A stretch of 64,000 bases of DNA from Shewanella sp. OMA3-2. Lineage in GTDB: Bacteria; Pseudomonadota; Gammaproteobacteria; Enterobacterales; Shewanellaceae. The stretch spans positions 2,430,001-2,494,000 of the forward strand of contig NZ_CP090974.1 in assembly GCF_021513195.1 (NCBI RefSeq), in the 5' to 3' direction. Below, in pieces: positions 38,659 to 47,975 of the stretch. The notes under the pieces are model-generated. The model had not been told where the DNA came from and searched no databases. It saw only the letters and a list, made by a program, of their open reading frames with translations. How positions within the stretch are numbered: position 1 is the stretch's first letter; each line of letters starts with the position of its first letter. A program made the translations under genes and the position numbers.

Positions 38659-38690
38659 CAACTAACTAGATAATTTAAAAGAGAGCTTAC

Positions 38691-40307
38691 ATGGACGAAC
38701 CTCAAAATATTATGAAAGAATTACTCAGTCAAAGAAGTGATTTTATTCTTCTTGGATTAACTGGCCGAACAGGAAGTGGCTGTACAACAACGGCGAATAT
38801 TCTCTCGAGTAAATCGCCAGAGTTTCCAGAAATTAAAGACCTTAGTAATGATGATGCTCAATTTTTTAAAGGGATGGATGCTCATCGTTATGAAATCGTT
38901 AAAAAATATGCTAATGAAAAATTCCCTCAGTTTTACGCTATAAAAGTTAGTGACTTTATCTCTGCTAGCTTCATGCGGACTCCAGAAGATGATTGTATAA
39001 ACTTTTTTATGAAGATTTTAGGTGTTGAAAAAGACAAGGCAGATACATTTTTTAAAGAATTTGATCTTTCATCATGGACTTCAAATTTGAAAAGATATAA
39101 TGAAGTTATAGGTTACATTTTTGATCAAGAACTGAATAATATCCCAAGTGTTGATGAGGCTGAGTTTCGTGCTTTACTGTTAAAGTACAGTACATTTTCT
39201 AAAAAATTCAAGGAGCTGATTGATAAGCACTTCGGAGTAGGTTCATATGTAAAGCTCTATCAAGCAGCAGGTAATTCAATCAGAAGGACTGGTGAAATAT
39301 CTATTGGGTTTGAGAGCAAGGCATTCAAGATTAAATTTCTTCATTACCTACCAGAAATAATAAATAGAGTGGTAAAAGTTCTTCGACGGTCACAAAAAAA
39401 GACAAATAAATCTACGTGCATCGTCATTGATGCTATCAGAAATCAATATGAAGCAAAGTATTTTCAAGATCGATATGCTTCATTTTATTTAGTTTCAGTG
39501 AATGCGCCAAATGAAGACCGTACTAATTATTTAAGAAAAATACATAAATTTACTGATGATGAAATTAAAAGTATAGATAGCAAAGAGTCTGGTGATCTAG
39601 GAAAAGGACCCGTGTCAAAGTGTGGTGAATGTGGCTCTAAAGCTAAAACAGCTACAAATGAAGTAGAAAAACTATTTACTCAAAACGTCAAAGCATGTTT
39701 AGAGATATCCGATATTCATCTATTCAATCCAAGAAAAGAACCTCAAAATAATAATATTTTAAGGGCGCAATTGGCTTGGTATATCAGTTTAATGCAGCAT
39801 CCTGGCATTGTTACTCCGACATCTACAGAGCGAGTAATGCAAATTGCTTATTCGGCAAAATTAAATTCAGGTTGTATCTCTAGACAAGTAGGTGCAGCAG
39901 TTACAGATTCTGACTTTTCAATAAAATCTATAGGTTGGAATGATGTTGCTGATGGCCAAGTACCTTGCAATTTGAGGTCTTTAAATGGCTTAAAGTCTAA
40001 CTTTAACCCTACTATTTATAGTAAATATGAAAGAACCGATGAAACGTTTAGAACTATTGCGTTACAAAAGCATAGTGATTTTGAGAAAAGCCTGGCTAAA
40101 AGTGGTAATGCATTAAAAGGTTACAATTTATCATATTGTTTTAAAAGTATTCAAAATGAAGTTGAAGGTGAGAAGAATCAGGTTCATACACGATCACTGC
40201 ATGCGGAAGAAAATGCATTTTTACAATTAGCAAAAAATGGCAGCATGGGCATTAAAGGCGGTAAATTATTTACAACAGCAAGTTCATGCTATTTTGCAGC
40301 AGAATAA
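38691..40307 (+). pseudogene. Anti-phage dCTP/dCMP deaminase (DcdV/AvcD type), 3'-truncated
   Basis: Two-domain phage-defence deaminase that depletes deoxycytidine nucleotides during infection. The N-terminal P-loop-like motif is GLTGRTGSGCTT (residues about 20-31), lacking the usual lysine. A CGECG knuckle lies near residue 310. The deaminase domain has the zinc/catalytic HAE at residues 504-506 (SLHAEENAFLQLA) and then FTTASSC, where the first zinc Cys is residue 533. The protein then ends five residues later, where family members should continue with the second zinc Cys and about 70 more residues. The following bases belong to darT in another frame, so the 3' end was lost by deletion. A catalytic zinc site cannot be complete. 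Confidence 0.75.
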
Positions 40308-40350
40308 GATAAACTTACCCGTAGTGATAATGAAAAACTGGTACTTTTAG
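40288..40350 (+). pseudogene. darT: 3' stub of darT (DNA ADP-ribosyltransferase toxin)
   Basis: In the frame one base off the deaminase frame, codons 40288-40350 read AILQQNKINLPVVIMKNWYF and stop. Ending in a basic segment plus W-Y-F/Y matches the C-terminus of DarT toxins. It stands directly before darG, exactly where darT normally lies, with ten bases to the darG start. No toxin catalytic region is left; about 190 residues are missing. The junction with the deaminase is near 40286-40300. Assignment rests on a short tail plus position. Confidence 0.6.
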
Positions 40351-40359
40351 GACAATAAC

Positions 40360-41395
40360 ATGGCGATTAAATCAGTAGAAGGTGACTTACTACTGCAACA
40401 AGATGTTGATGCCATTGTTAATACAGTTAACTGTGTTGGCGTAATGGGAAAAGGTATTGCGCTGCAGTTTAAGAAAAAGTGGCCCGCAAATTTCAAGGCT
40501 TATGCAACCGCTTGTAAGGCGGGTGAAGTCAAATTAGGACAAATGTTTACCTTTGAGCTAGGCGCGATGGCGTTACCTAGATTTATCATTAATTTCCCTA
40601 CAAAAGGTCACTGGCGCAGTGCTTCACGACTTCAGGATGTAGAAAGCGGGCTTAAGGATTTGGCTAAACAGATCAAACTACACGATATTCGTTCAATTGC
40701 TATTCCGCCATTAGGCTGTGGTAATGGTGGCCTTGATTGGGCTGAGGTTAAACCGCTGGTTATTCAATATTTATCGACGATAGAGTCACTTGATGTTCGT
40801 ATATTTGAACCCACAGATCTAATCAAAGCAACATCTTTAGTGACTAATAGCTCAAGGCCAAAAATGACACCCGGGCAGGGCAGCCATACTTGCACTGCTA
40901 GAAACCTATAAAAGTGTTGATTATGGTTTATCCAAAATTGAAGTGCAAAAGCTCGCCTATTTTCTTCAAGTTGCTGGACAAGATTTAAAACTCAATTTTG
41001 TTAAACATCACTATGGTCCTTATGCAGATTCATTAAGGCATGCGCTAGAACGTATGGACGGCCACTATATTCAAGGTGTTGGAGATGGTGTTGTTGAGGC
41101 TGAAATAGCGCCTGTAGATGAAGCCTTAATTGAAGCTAAGCTGTTTTTAGGCAAAGCAGATTCGACGATAAATTCACAAATTCAAAGTGTGGCTGATTTA
41201 ATTGAAGGCTATCAATCACCTTATGGAGTGGAGTTATTGTCCACAGTGCATTGGGTTGCTAAAAATGAAGGCGCAAATACGCAAGAGCAAGCTTTCGAAT
41301 TAATTCAACATTGGAATGACCGTAAGAAACAGTTGATGACAATGCAACATGTCGAATCTGCGTGGGTACGATTAAAGCAACAATCTTGGATTTAA
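40360..41395 (+). CDS. darG: DarG, macrodomain antitoxin of the DarTG system, with one frameshift
   Basis: DarG removes ADP-ribose from thymidine in DNA (macrodomain) and blocks DarT through its C-terminal domain. The start at 40360 follows AGGA. The macrodomain has VEGDLLLQQDVDAIVNTVN, GVMGKGIALQFK and IPPLGCGNGGLDW. The first frame ends at 40911 (RPKMTPGQGSHTC). The next frame, from about 40876, contains LLETYKSVDYGLSKIEVQKLAYFLQVAG and runs to 41395, the DarG C-terminal domain. Removing one C from 40870-40872 (CCCGGG to CCGGG) gives MTPGRAAIL and joins them. With darT gone this is an orphan antitoxin. Confidence 0.85.
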
Positions 41396-41913
41396 TAACT
41401 GTATATTTACGTGCTGAGGCTGAATGACAAATGTGGTTCAGTTCAGTTCAGTAGCAGTAGTTGATCATATGAGGTTCCTGATATTAAATTATGCTGATAC
41501 AAGTTTCTAAGTCTAAGTCATTTAAAAGTATCTTTGTCTTTGAAATTCTTAATTCTAAGACTTTTTGACTTTAAATGTATTTTTCTCAAACATACTGCCT
41601 TTAAATGTTCAGTTTACTGATAGGTAGTTAAACTATAAACAGACACTGGCTAAAAACAGCAATTTAGCCAAAACTCATTTGGCATGAGAAACCACAAAAG
41701 GCGGCAAGTTAGTTAGATTACACAAATACTCTATTTAACATAATATACATTGTACGCAGTTGTGTTTATATGTGACTGATGCATACATTCGGCATTATGT
41801 TCCATATTCGCTTGTCTAGTATGCTAATTTATTTATGCATATAGAGGTCAAAGCTGTATTTAATATCGTACTGAGATTGCATGCTTTTACTTTTTACGGT
41901 CAATGCCTGCCAA
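41396..41913. other. Intergenic region between darG and the recombinase
   Basis: About 520 AT-rich bases. It contains a trivial triple GTTCA repeat (41436-41450) and no ORF with a ribosome binding site. I looked for a direct repeat that could mark an attachment site and did not find one by eye. The recombinase gene ends here, so promoters are not expected on the right side. Confidence 0.5.
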
Positions 41914-43224
41914 TTATTTAATCTCAGCAAGATGATTTAATGGTTTGTTGAATGCACTTTGATGAAGCTCTGTTTGCGTGGTGTGTAAATACTGTGATGT
42001 GGTATCGATACTTTCATGGCCTGCATCAGCTTGTACATGTGATAACGGTCGACGGTTAATATTGATGTCGTGTGTTATTCCGGTGTGGCGAATATTGTGC
42101 GCGCTAAGTTTTCGCATAAGTTGGCTGTCATGTTCAAAGCCATCTTTGGCTGCATTGTCTGCAGCTAAGTTAATCAGCTTATCTATTTCATCACGGATTT
42201 GCCGAATACCAAGATTGGCGTTAATGACACCAGATTCACGTCCATGGGCTGCGGCTTTGTGACGGACAAATATAGGATGTTGATCGTTGATGTTGGGTAA
42301 ATCACTGAGACGCAAATAACGTCGATAATCAACTAGTCCAGCCAGCAAAGCTTTAGAAATAGCGACATTACGTGCTTTGCCACTTTTAGAATATGGCACG
42401 TGAAAATACCAAACACCTGAATGTGGGTTTTGTCTGAATTGACTCATAATGGGCGCGTAACCTGCGCGCGCACTGATTTCAGAGATACGTAAGTAGCAGC
42501 TATATAATAGCGTGATTAAAAATAAGCTGCGTTGATGTTGTTCAGGTTGCTGCTGTGCTAATTGCTCGACAGTGCTGACAACATAGGACCATTGCAGCTC
42601 GGTAAAAGCATGATGATTGTTGTCTTCATCTAACGTAAATTTACGTTTAACCGCAAACCGGCTGTGCTTAAGCCATAACTGTGCAGGATTACGCTCTGTG
42701 TATTCTTCGCTAATTAAATAACCATAAAATGATGATAATATTGCTATTTTAGTCTTCAGCGCATTGTCACTTAATTGATATGGTAAACATTTACCAAGTT
42801 GCTTTTTACCGATAAATGGCCGCCATTGCACATTGGGTATTCGTTCGCCACTGGCTTTGTCCAGTTTAAACTGGGCGACATTAAAATAACCTATCAAGTG
42901 TTGTGGCGGCGATTGGCAATAGTCGATGAATTTAGCAATGTCTTTGCGTGTGACAGCAATTGGTGATAATGACACAACATCAAAACACCAATGTAAATAT
43001 GTGGTTAGCTCGCTGCGATAGGCTTTATAGTTGTTTTCTGACTGTTTTTGTTCAAATAACCAATCAGCACAGTGTTCTATTACTAAACCTGCATCGGTAA
43101 CTTTATCGATTGAAATACGAGTAATGTGATTATTTATAAATGCATTACCTTGCAATACATATTCTGCTGCATCAAAAAGAGGCAAAACTGGAGGGAGTTG
43201 ATCTGTTGTCATTGCGATTGGCAT
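41914..43224 (-). CDS. Tyrosine recombinase (site-specific integrase)
   Basis: DNA breaking-rejoining enzyme of 436 residues. The N-terminal third carries the core-binding domain (CADWLFEQKQSENNYKAYRSEL). In the catalytic domain the first Arg is in YLRISEISAR, the HxxR box is in LSAHNIRHTGIT, the second His is in DAGHESIDTTSQ and the nucleophile is the Tyr of SQYLHTTQ. All expected residues are present, so it can be active. It marks the right side of the defence region and is likely linked to its mobility, but no attachment site or cargo boundary could be defined. Confidence 0.9.
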   Translation of the reverse strand: MPIAMTTDQLPPVLPLFDAAEYVLQGNAFINNHITRISIDKVTDAGLVIEHCADWLFEQKQSENNYKAYRSELTTYLHWCFDVVSLSPIAVTRKDIAKFIDYCQSPPQHLIGYFNVAQFKLDKASGERIPNVQWRPFIGKKQLGKCLPYQLSDNALKTKIAILSSFYGYLISEEYTERNPAQLWLKHSRFAVKRKFTLDEDNNHHAFTELQWSYVVSTVEQLAQQQPEQHQRSLFLITLLYSCYLRISEISARAGYAPIMSQFRQNPHSGVWYFHVPYSKSGKARNVAISKALLAGLVDYRRYLRLSDLPNINDQHPIFVRHKAAAHGRESGVINANLGIRQIRDEIDKLINLAADNAAKDGFEHDSQLMRKLSAHNIRHTGITHDININRRPLSHVQADAGHESIDTTSQYLHTTQTELHQSAFNKPLNHLAEIK

Positions 43225-43273
43225 ATAATTCAGACTATTGATTATATGGGTATTATAGCTGTTTTATGCTTAA

Positions 43274-43297
43274 TGCCGATAACGTTATTTATCGGCA
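43274..43297 (-). terminator. Hairpin after the Cys-rich gene
   Basis: TGCCGATAA (43274-43282) pairs perfectly with TTATCGGCA (43289-43297). It lies just past the stop of the minus-strand Cys-rich gene and before the recombinase start; no T run follows on the minus strand. Confidence 0.5.
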
Positions 43298-43310
43298 CCA
43301 ATATATGAGG

Positions 43311-43584
43311 TTAATTGGTACAATGATATACAGATTGTGTATGGCGAATGCTTTTGTCATATATTGTTTGCTGAGTTGACCTCTGTTGGCTAGATAAATT
43401 ACACGCTTGCTGACATTGTGCTTTTTGACAACCGATGCGGTTTTGACAACTTAACAGGCATAATTGCCATAAGGTTTGTTTACTTTCCCTGGTCTAAGCA
43501 CTGTAAATCTGCTGCACATAAGTGCCCTGCTTTTATCAGTTGTGCCACTTTGCTACTCTCAATAGCGACATTGACTTTGGCCAT
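43311..43584 (-). CDS. Small cysteine-rich protein, Fur-box preceded, with one frameshift
   Basis: The ATG at 43584 has AAGGAGG seven bases upstream, an excellent ribosome binding site. The first frame reads MAKVNVAIESSKVAQLIKAG then HLCAADLQCLDQGK and stops at 43480. The adjacent frame continues ESKQTLWQLCLLSCQNRIGCQ then KAQCQQACNL, ending at 43311. Removing one base from the run at 43487-43489 joins them into about 90 residues with eight cysteines. A Fur-box-like sequence lies 41 bases upstream. I do not recognise the family; the cysteines suggest metal or iron-sulfur binding. Confidence 0.55.
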
Positions 43585-43624
43585 ATAGCCTCCTTGTACA
43601 CTTCAATATACCTATATTACATTG

Positions 43625-43645
43625 TTGAGAATGATTATCAATTAG
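43625..43645 (-). promoter_or_regulatory. Fur-box-like site upstream of the Cys-rich gene
   Basis: TTGAGAATGATTATCAATTAG contains the AATGATTATCA core of the Fur consensus and is roughly palindromic. It is centred about 50 bases upstream of the Cys-rich start codon. The remaining bases 43646-43865 toward the lipoprotein gene hold no gene I can support. Confidence 0.5.
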
Positions 43646-43865
43646 ATTGTGAGCTGCGAGAAATTAATAGTCACTAAATCAGCCATCTGCCGTTTATTAG
43701 CTCTCTCCCCTATTGTTACATCGTTTACTTACAGTGAAGTACGCGTGTTTAAAGTGACCAAAAATCACTTATCAGTTCCCCTCTACGATTTGTGCTTTCA
43801 GAGTGACTACAATAATGCTGGGTTAATGCACCAATCTCCTATCTTGTCGGTTAAGCATCATTAAA

Positions 43866-43883
43866 GGTTATTTTCGAATAACC
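43866..43883 (-). terminator. Hairpin after the lipoprotein gene
   Basis: GGTTATT (43866-43872) and AATAACC (43877-43883) form a perfect seven-pair stem around a four-base loop. On the minus strand it follows the lipoprotein stop and is followed by TTT. Confidence 0.5.
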
Positions 43884-43916
43884 AGAAAAATACCTCTCCA
43901 TCCACTGTTTAACGTT

Positions 43917-44369
43917 TTACTGTCCAGGGTTATCTGCCAAAAAATCATAAATCAGTGTGCGCGGTTGATTGTTATAATCGAATGTGACGAATGCACGCCA
44001 TACCATATAATTGCTACTGCAGGATCCAAATATAAGTGTGCCATTGGCTTCATTATCTTCCACAGAAGACAATGAAACCGGTATTACCCCCATAAACATA
44101 TCCCGCCCTTCTATTCGCATTGAAATATTAGTGATTGCTTGTGATGATGTGAGCGTAATATTAAGCGGTTTTTCACTTGGTGTATGAACTGGATTTATCA
44201 TCAATTTGACCGTTAAGTCAGCAACTTTTTTATGACATTCCCCCGCTGAAAACTGACATAATGTTGGATCGGTTGGAAGTGTAGTTTTTTCGGTTGTTTT
44301 TGGATTATCACAGGCCACTAAAAACGTTGAAGAAATTACTAAAATAGTTATTTTGATTATTTTATGCAC
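43917..44369 (-). CDS. Putative lipoprotein divergent from the cbb3 oxidase operon
   Basis: Protein of 150 residues with a lipoprotein signal peptide and lipobox LVAC (Cys at about residue 20). The mature part has QFSAGECHKKVADLTVKLMINP and later GSCSSNYMVWRAFVTFD; it appears to be a compact beta-rich domain with paired cysteines. I recognise no family. Its divergent position, sharing the region with the FNR site of ccoN, hints at a role under low oxygen, but that is inference. Confidence 0.75.
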   Translation of the reverse strand: MHKIIKITILVISSTFLVACDNPKTTEKTTLPTDPTLCQFSAGECHKKVADLTVKLMINPVHTPSEKPLNITLTSSQAITNISMRIEGRDMFMGVIPVSLSSVEDNEANGTLIFGSCSSNYMVWRAFVTFDYNNQPRTLIYDFLADNPGQ

Positions 44370-44415
44370 TAGGATTAACCTTTACCGTTCAATTGATAAC
44401 ATTATTTTGGAGTGC

Positions 44416-44429
44416 TTGATCTAGATCAA
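44416..44429. promoter_or_regulatory. Perfect FNR/EtrA binding site upstream of ccoN
   Basis: TTGATCTAGATCAA matches the FNR consensus TTGAT-N4-ATCAA at every fixed base. A -10-like TATCTT (44450-44455) would start transcription near 44462-44464, putting the site at about -41.5, the class II activator position. The site is also 47 bases upstream of the divergent lipoprotein gene. The gene for the FNR homologue lies about 7.4 kb downstream. Confidence 0.82.
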
Positions 44430-44463
44430 CTTTGATGCATGTTGTGAAGTATCTTTTTTGACT

Positions 44464-44638
44464 CAGCTCAAGTATCATTACACCGCCTCGTGTTAGAGAC
44501 AACAAAAACGAGGTAACACCTTGAGAAATAGTTGTAAAAATAACCTTTCGGGTTCATTTTATAACCATTTGTCAACTTAACAGGTAAAGCTCGCTTTACT
44601 AAATATTAAAAGTCTAAGTAATAAGCCGTGGAAGCATT
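44464..44638 (+). promoter_or_regulatory. Long structured leader of the cbb3 oxidase operon
   Basis: The predicted 5' untranslated region is about 175 bases. It can form three hairpins: CCTCGT (44486-44491) with ACGAGG (44508-44513), AACC with GGTT around TTTC, and GTAAAG (44584-44589) with CTTTAC (44594-44599) around CTCG. No known riboswitch was recognised. Confidence 0.35.
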
Positions 44639-46072
44639 ATGATGAACCATTCCCAGTCTACAGGCGCTGATTACAATTACACTATTGTCCGCCAATTTGC
44701 CTTAACCACAGTGTTGTGGGGTATTTTTGGTATGTCAGTGGGTGTATTGATTGCTGCTCAGTTAATCTGGCCGCAACTGAACTTCGACACGCCTTGGTTA
44801 ACGTATAGTCGTTTACGACCACTACACACCAATGCCGTAATTTTCGCGTTCGGTACTTCAGCTCTTTTCGCTACATCCTACTATGTTGTACAACGTACCT
44901 GTCAAACCCGTTTATTTGCGCCTAAATTAGCCGCATTTACTTTTTGGGGTTGGCAACTTGTTATTATAGCCGCTGCTATATCTCTACCATTGGGGATGAC
45001 CCAAGGTAAAGAGTATGCGGAATTAGAATGGCCGATAGACATTGCTATTGCTGTGATTTGGATAAGCTATGCAATTGTTTTCTTCGGTACTATTGCTAAA
45101 CGAACCACATCCCATATTTACGTGGCGAACTGGTTCTTTGGTGGTTTTATTCTGACAGTTGCTGTATTGCACATTGTGAATTCAATGGTTGTACCTGTGA
45201 GTTTGACTAAGTCATACCCTATTTATTCTGGTGCTGTAGATGCAATGGTTCAGTGGTGGTATGGTCATAATGCAGTGGGCTTCTTACTGACAGCAGGCTT
45301 CTTAGGAATGATGTACTATTTCGTGCCTAAGCAAGCAGGTCGTCCTGTTTATTCATACCGCTTATCTATCGTGCACTTTTGGTCTTTGATTGCACTATAT
45401 ATATGGGCTGGCCCTCATCATTTGCATTACACCGCTTTACCTGACTGGACTCAGTCTTTAGGTATGGTGATGTCGTTAATTTTGTTTGCACCATCTTGGG
45501 GCGGAATGATTAACGGTATTATGACGTTATCAGGCGCATGGCATAAACTGCGTACTGACCCAGTGCTTCGTTTCCTTGTTGTGTCATTGTCTTTCTATGG
45601 TATGTCTACCTTCGAAGGTCCAATGATGGCAATTAAAACCGTCAATGCTTTATCTCATTATACCGATTGGACTGTTGGCCATGTTCATTCTGGTGCCTTG
45701 GGTTGGGTTGCTATGGTTTCTATTGGTTCTTTGTATCATTTAATCCCTGTGTTATTTAACCAAGGCCGCATGTACAGCACTAATTTAGTGAACGTGCATT
45801 TCTGGTTAGCAACTATTGGTACTGTGCTATATATCGTGTCTATGTGGATTTCTGGTGTGATGCAAGGTTTGATGTGGCGTGCAGTTAACTCTGACGGTAC
45901 ATTGACCTATAGCTTTGTTGAAAGCTTAGAAGCATCTTATCCTTTCTACTTTGTTCGCTTTATTGGTGGTGTATTCTTCTTAACAGGTATGTTTATCATG
46001 GCATACAACGTGATACGCACTGTTAAAGCACCTAAAGATTCATTGCCAGCACTCGCTGAAGCAAAAGCATAA
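44639..46072 (+). CDS. ccoN: cbb3-type cytochrome c oxidase subunit I
   Basis: Catalytic heme-copper subunit of the high-affinity cbb3 oxidase in the inner membrane. The 477-residue product has many hydrophobic helices; [13 protein letters not shown] carries a heme ligand region, GHNAVGFLL the CuB His region, [13 protein letters not shown] the His pair, and [11 protein letters not shown] the C-terminal heme ligands. The start may be the second ATG (44642). First gene of ccoNOQP, behind an FNR site. Confidence 0.97.
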   Translation: MMNHSQSTGADYNYTIVRQFALTTVLWGIFGMSVGVLIAAQLIWPQLNFDTPWLTYSRLRPLHTNAVIFAFGTSALFATSYYVVQRTCQTRLFAPKLAAFTFWGWQLVIIAAAISLPLGMTQGKEYAELEWPIDIAIAVIWISYAIVFFGTIAKRTTSHIYVANWFFGGFILTVAVLHIVNSMVVPVSLTKSYPIYSGAVDAMVQWWYGHNAVGFLLTAGFLGMMYYFVPKQAGRPVYSYRLSIVHFWSLIALYIWAGPHHLHYTALPDWTQSLGMVMSLILFAPSWGGMINGIMTLSGAWHKLRTDPVLRFLVVSLSFYGMSTFEGPMMAIKTVNALSHYTDWTVGHVHSGALGWVAMVSIGSLYHLIPVLFNQGRMYSTNLVNVHFWLATIGTVLYIVSMWISGVMQGLMWRAVNSDGTLTYSFVESLEASYPFYFVRFIGGVFFLTGMFIMAYNVIRTVKAPKDSLPALAEAKA

Positions 46073-46084
46073 GGAGCAGATACG

Positions 46085-46699
46085 ATGAAATTTAGTCATG
46101 AGTTAATTGAAAAAAATGTCGGTTTGCTCGGTATATTCACAGTTATCGCCATTAGTTTTGGTGGTTTAGTGCAAATTACCCCGCTTATCTTTCAAAAAGA
46201 TACCACTGAGCCAGTAGAAGGATTAATTCCTTATACGGCTTTGCAGATTGAAGGTCGCGATATCTACGTACGTGAAGGTTGTTATAACTGTCACAGCCAA
46301 ATGATCCGTCCTTTACGTGCTGAAACCGAACGTTACGGTCACTATTCTGTTGCTGGTGAGTCTGTTTGGGATCACCCTTTTCAATGGGGTTCTAAACGTA
46401 CAGGACCTGATCTTGCACGTGTTGGTGGTCGCTATAGTGACAAATGGCATGAAGTGCATTTAATTGATCCTCGTGCTGTCGTGCCTCAATCCAATATGCC
46501 TGGTTTTCCTTGGCTTATGGACAATATCTTAGACGGTAAGTTGACCCAGAAAAAAATGGAGATTTTAAGTAATTTCCATCCAGACGATCATCTTTATACC
46601 GATGAAGAACTGGCCGGTGCTCAAAAAGCAGTTGAAGGCAAAACAGAAATGGATGCACTAATCGCATACTTACAATCTTTGGGTCATGCACTCAAGTAG
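46085..46699 (+). CDS. ccoO: cbb3-type cytochrome c oxidase subunit II (monoheme cytochrome c)
   Basis: Membrane-anchored cytochrome c that passes electrons toward CcoN. The 204-residue product has an N-terminal anchor ([18 protein letters not shown]), one c-type heme motif CYNCHSQ near residue 71 and axial-ligand region with [19 protein letters not shown] lies upstream; it begins 12 bases after ccoN. Confidence 0.97.
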   Translation: MKFSHELIEKNVGLLGIFTVIAISFGGLVQITPLIFQKDTTEPVEGLIPYTALQIEGRDIYVREGCYNCHSQMIRPLRAETERYGHYSVAGESVWDHPFQWGSKRTGPDLARVGGRYSDKWHEVHLIDPRAVVPQSNMPGFPWLMDNILDGKLTQKKMEILSNFHPDDHLYTDEELAGAQKAVEGKTEMDALIAYLQSLGHALK

Positions 46700-46705
46700 G
46701 AGGTA

Positions 46706-46885
46706 ATGATGGATTACGGCACTTTTCAAGGTATTTTAACCATTATTGTAATGGTGACTTTTGTAGGTATTTTTTTCTGGGCATACAGTAAGCACAGCAA
46801 GTCAAAATTTGATGAAGCGGCAAACTTAGTATTCGCAGATGATGAAAAAACTACAAGGTCGCAAGACTCAGGAGAGCAGAAGTAA
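46706..46885 (+). CDS. ccoQ: cbb3-type oxidase subunit CcoQ
   Basis: Single-membrane-segment assembly/stability subunit of 59 residues, beginning MMDYGTFQGILTIIVMVTFVGIFFWAYS, with a charged cytoplasmic tail. AGGAGG is directly upstream. It overlaps the start of ccoP (TAATG), so translation is coupled. It was found by reading the gap between ccoO and ccoP. Confidence 0.93.
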   Translation: MMDYGTFQGILTIIVMVTFVGIFFWAYSKHSKSKFDEAANLVFADDEKTTRSQDSGEQK

Positions 46886-47859
46886 TGATTATGAGTAACT
46901 TCTGGAGTATTTGGATTACCGTACTCACACTAATCGTGATTGCTGGTTGTTTTTTCATCCTTCGTAAAATGTCGCAAAATAATACTGGCATTGAAGAAGG
47001 TGAATCAATGGGCCATAGTTTCGATGGTATTGAAGAACTAAATAACCCGCTGCCTAAGTGGTGGTCTTATATGTACTACATTACCATTGTATTCAGCCTT
47101 ATTTACTTAGCAATGTACCCAGGTCTTGGTAACTACAAAGGCTTATTTGGCTGGACGAGTTCTAACCAAAGCATTGGTACTGATCAAGGTATAAAAATTG
47201 ATTCTGCCGCAGCGTTAGAAGCTGCAAAAGCTGAAAACCGCTTGTCTCAGTATGACCGCGAAGTGGCACATGCTGACGACAAATATGGTCCGATCTTTGA
47301 TGCTTATTTAGCAACACCTTTGGAAGAGCTAGTAAAAAATAAAGAAGCACTGAAAGTGGGTGGTCGATTATTTTTACAAAACTGTGCGCAATGCCATGGT
47401 TCTGATGCACGTGGTTCAAAGGGCTTCCCTAACCTCACGGATAAAGACTGGTTATATGGCGGTGAATTAACCGACATTAAGACGACATTGATGAATGGCC
47501 GTAACGGCATGATGCCTCCTAAAGGTGGTTTACCCATTGAAGAAAGCGAGTTTAAAGGCTTAGCTGAATATGTGGTTAAATTGTCTGGTGGTGAACATGA
47601 TGCAGCACTTGCAGCACAAGGCCAAGGTTCATTTATGAAGGGCTGTTTTGCTTGCCATGGCATGGATGCTACCGGTAATAAATTCATGGGTGCACCAAAT
47701 TTAACTGATGATATTTGGTTATATGGTAGTAGCCGCGGTTCAATTATTGAAACGATACAATACGGCCGTGCGGGTGTAATGCCAGCATGGAAAGATATAT
47801 TAGGTGAAGAGAAAGTTCACGTAATTGCAGCATACGTATATAGTTTATCAAACAAATAG
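46885..47859 (+). CDS. ccoP: cbb3-type cytochrome c oxidase subunit III (diheme cytochrome c)
   Basis: Diheme membrane cytochrome that is the electron entry point of the oxidase. Two N-terminal membrane segments (FWSIWITVLTLIVIAGCFFIL and WWSYMYYITIVFSLIYLAMY) precede two heme c motifs, CAQCHGSDARG and CFACHGMDATG, each with downstream Met-ligand regions (MPPKGG, VMPAW). The start could be ATG 46885 or ATG 46891. The operon ends at a terminator at 47878. Confidence 0.97.
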   Translation: MIMSNFWSIWITVLTLIVIAGCFFILRKMSQNNTGIEEGESMGHSFDGIEELNNPLPKWWSYMYYITIVFSLIYLAMYPGLGNYKGLFGWTSSNQSIGTDQGIKIDSAAALEAAKAENRLSQYDREVAHADDKYGPIFDAYLATPLEELVKNKEALKVGGRLFLQNCAQCHGSDARGSKGFPNLTDKDWLYGGELTDIKTTLMNGRNGMMPPKGGLPIEESEFKGLAEYVVKLSGGEHDAALAAQGQGSFMKGCFACHGMDATGNKFMGAPNLTDDIWLYGSSRGSIIETIQYGRAGVMPAWKDILGEEKVHVIAAYVYSLSNK

Positions 47860-47877
47860 TTACATAACCGTAATAGT

Positions 47878-47909
47878 AAAGGCCTCGTGTTAAACGAGGC
47901 CTTTTTTTT
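47878..47909 (+). terminator. ccoNOQP terminator
   Basis: GGCCTCGT (47881-47888), loop GTTAA, ACGAGGCC (47894-47901), eight T. It separates the structural genes from the ccoH-I-S group. Confidence 0.88.
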
Positions 47910-47975
47910 AAGTGATAATTAAGCTGTTAACCTGTAAAATAACGCGATAGAAATAAGACAACCTTAGGAATCCCC

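Noticed and set aside
41436..41450. GTTCA repeated three times near the recombinase
   Set aside because: Three copies of a five-base unit are expected by chance and have no paired structure; not an attachment site or CRISPR.
30900..43300. Attachment-site direct repeats bounding the defence island
   Set aside because: None could be found by eye; no tRNA flanks the region. A comparison with an island-free relative would be needed.
43649..43864. A 71-codon plus-strand ORF upstream of the lipoprotein gene
   Set aside because: No ribosome binding site, odd composition and it overlaps a terminator-like hairpin; it looks like chance open frame.
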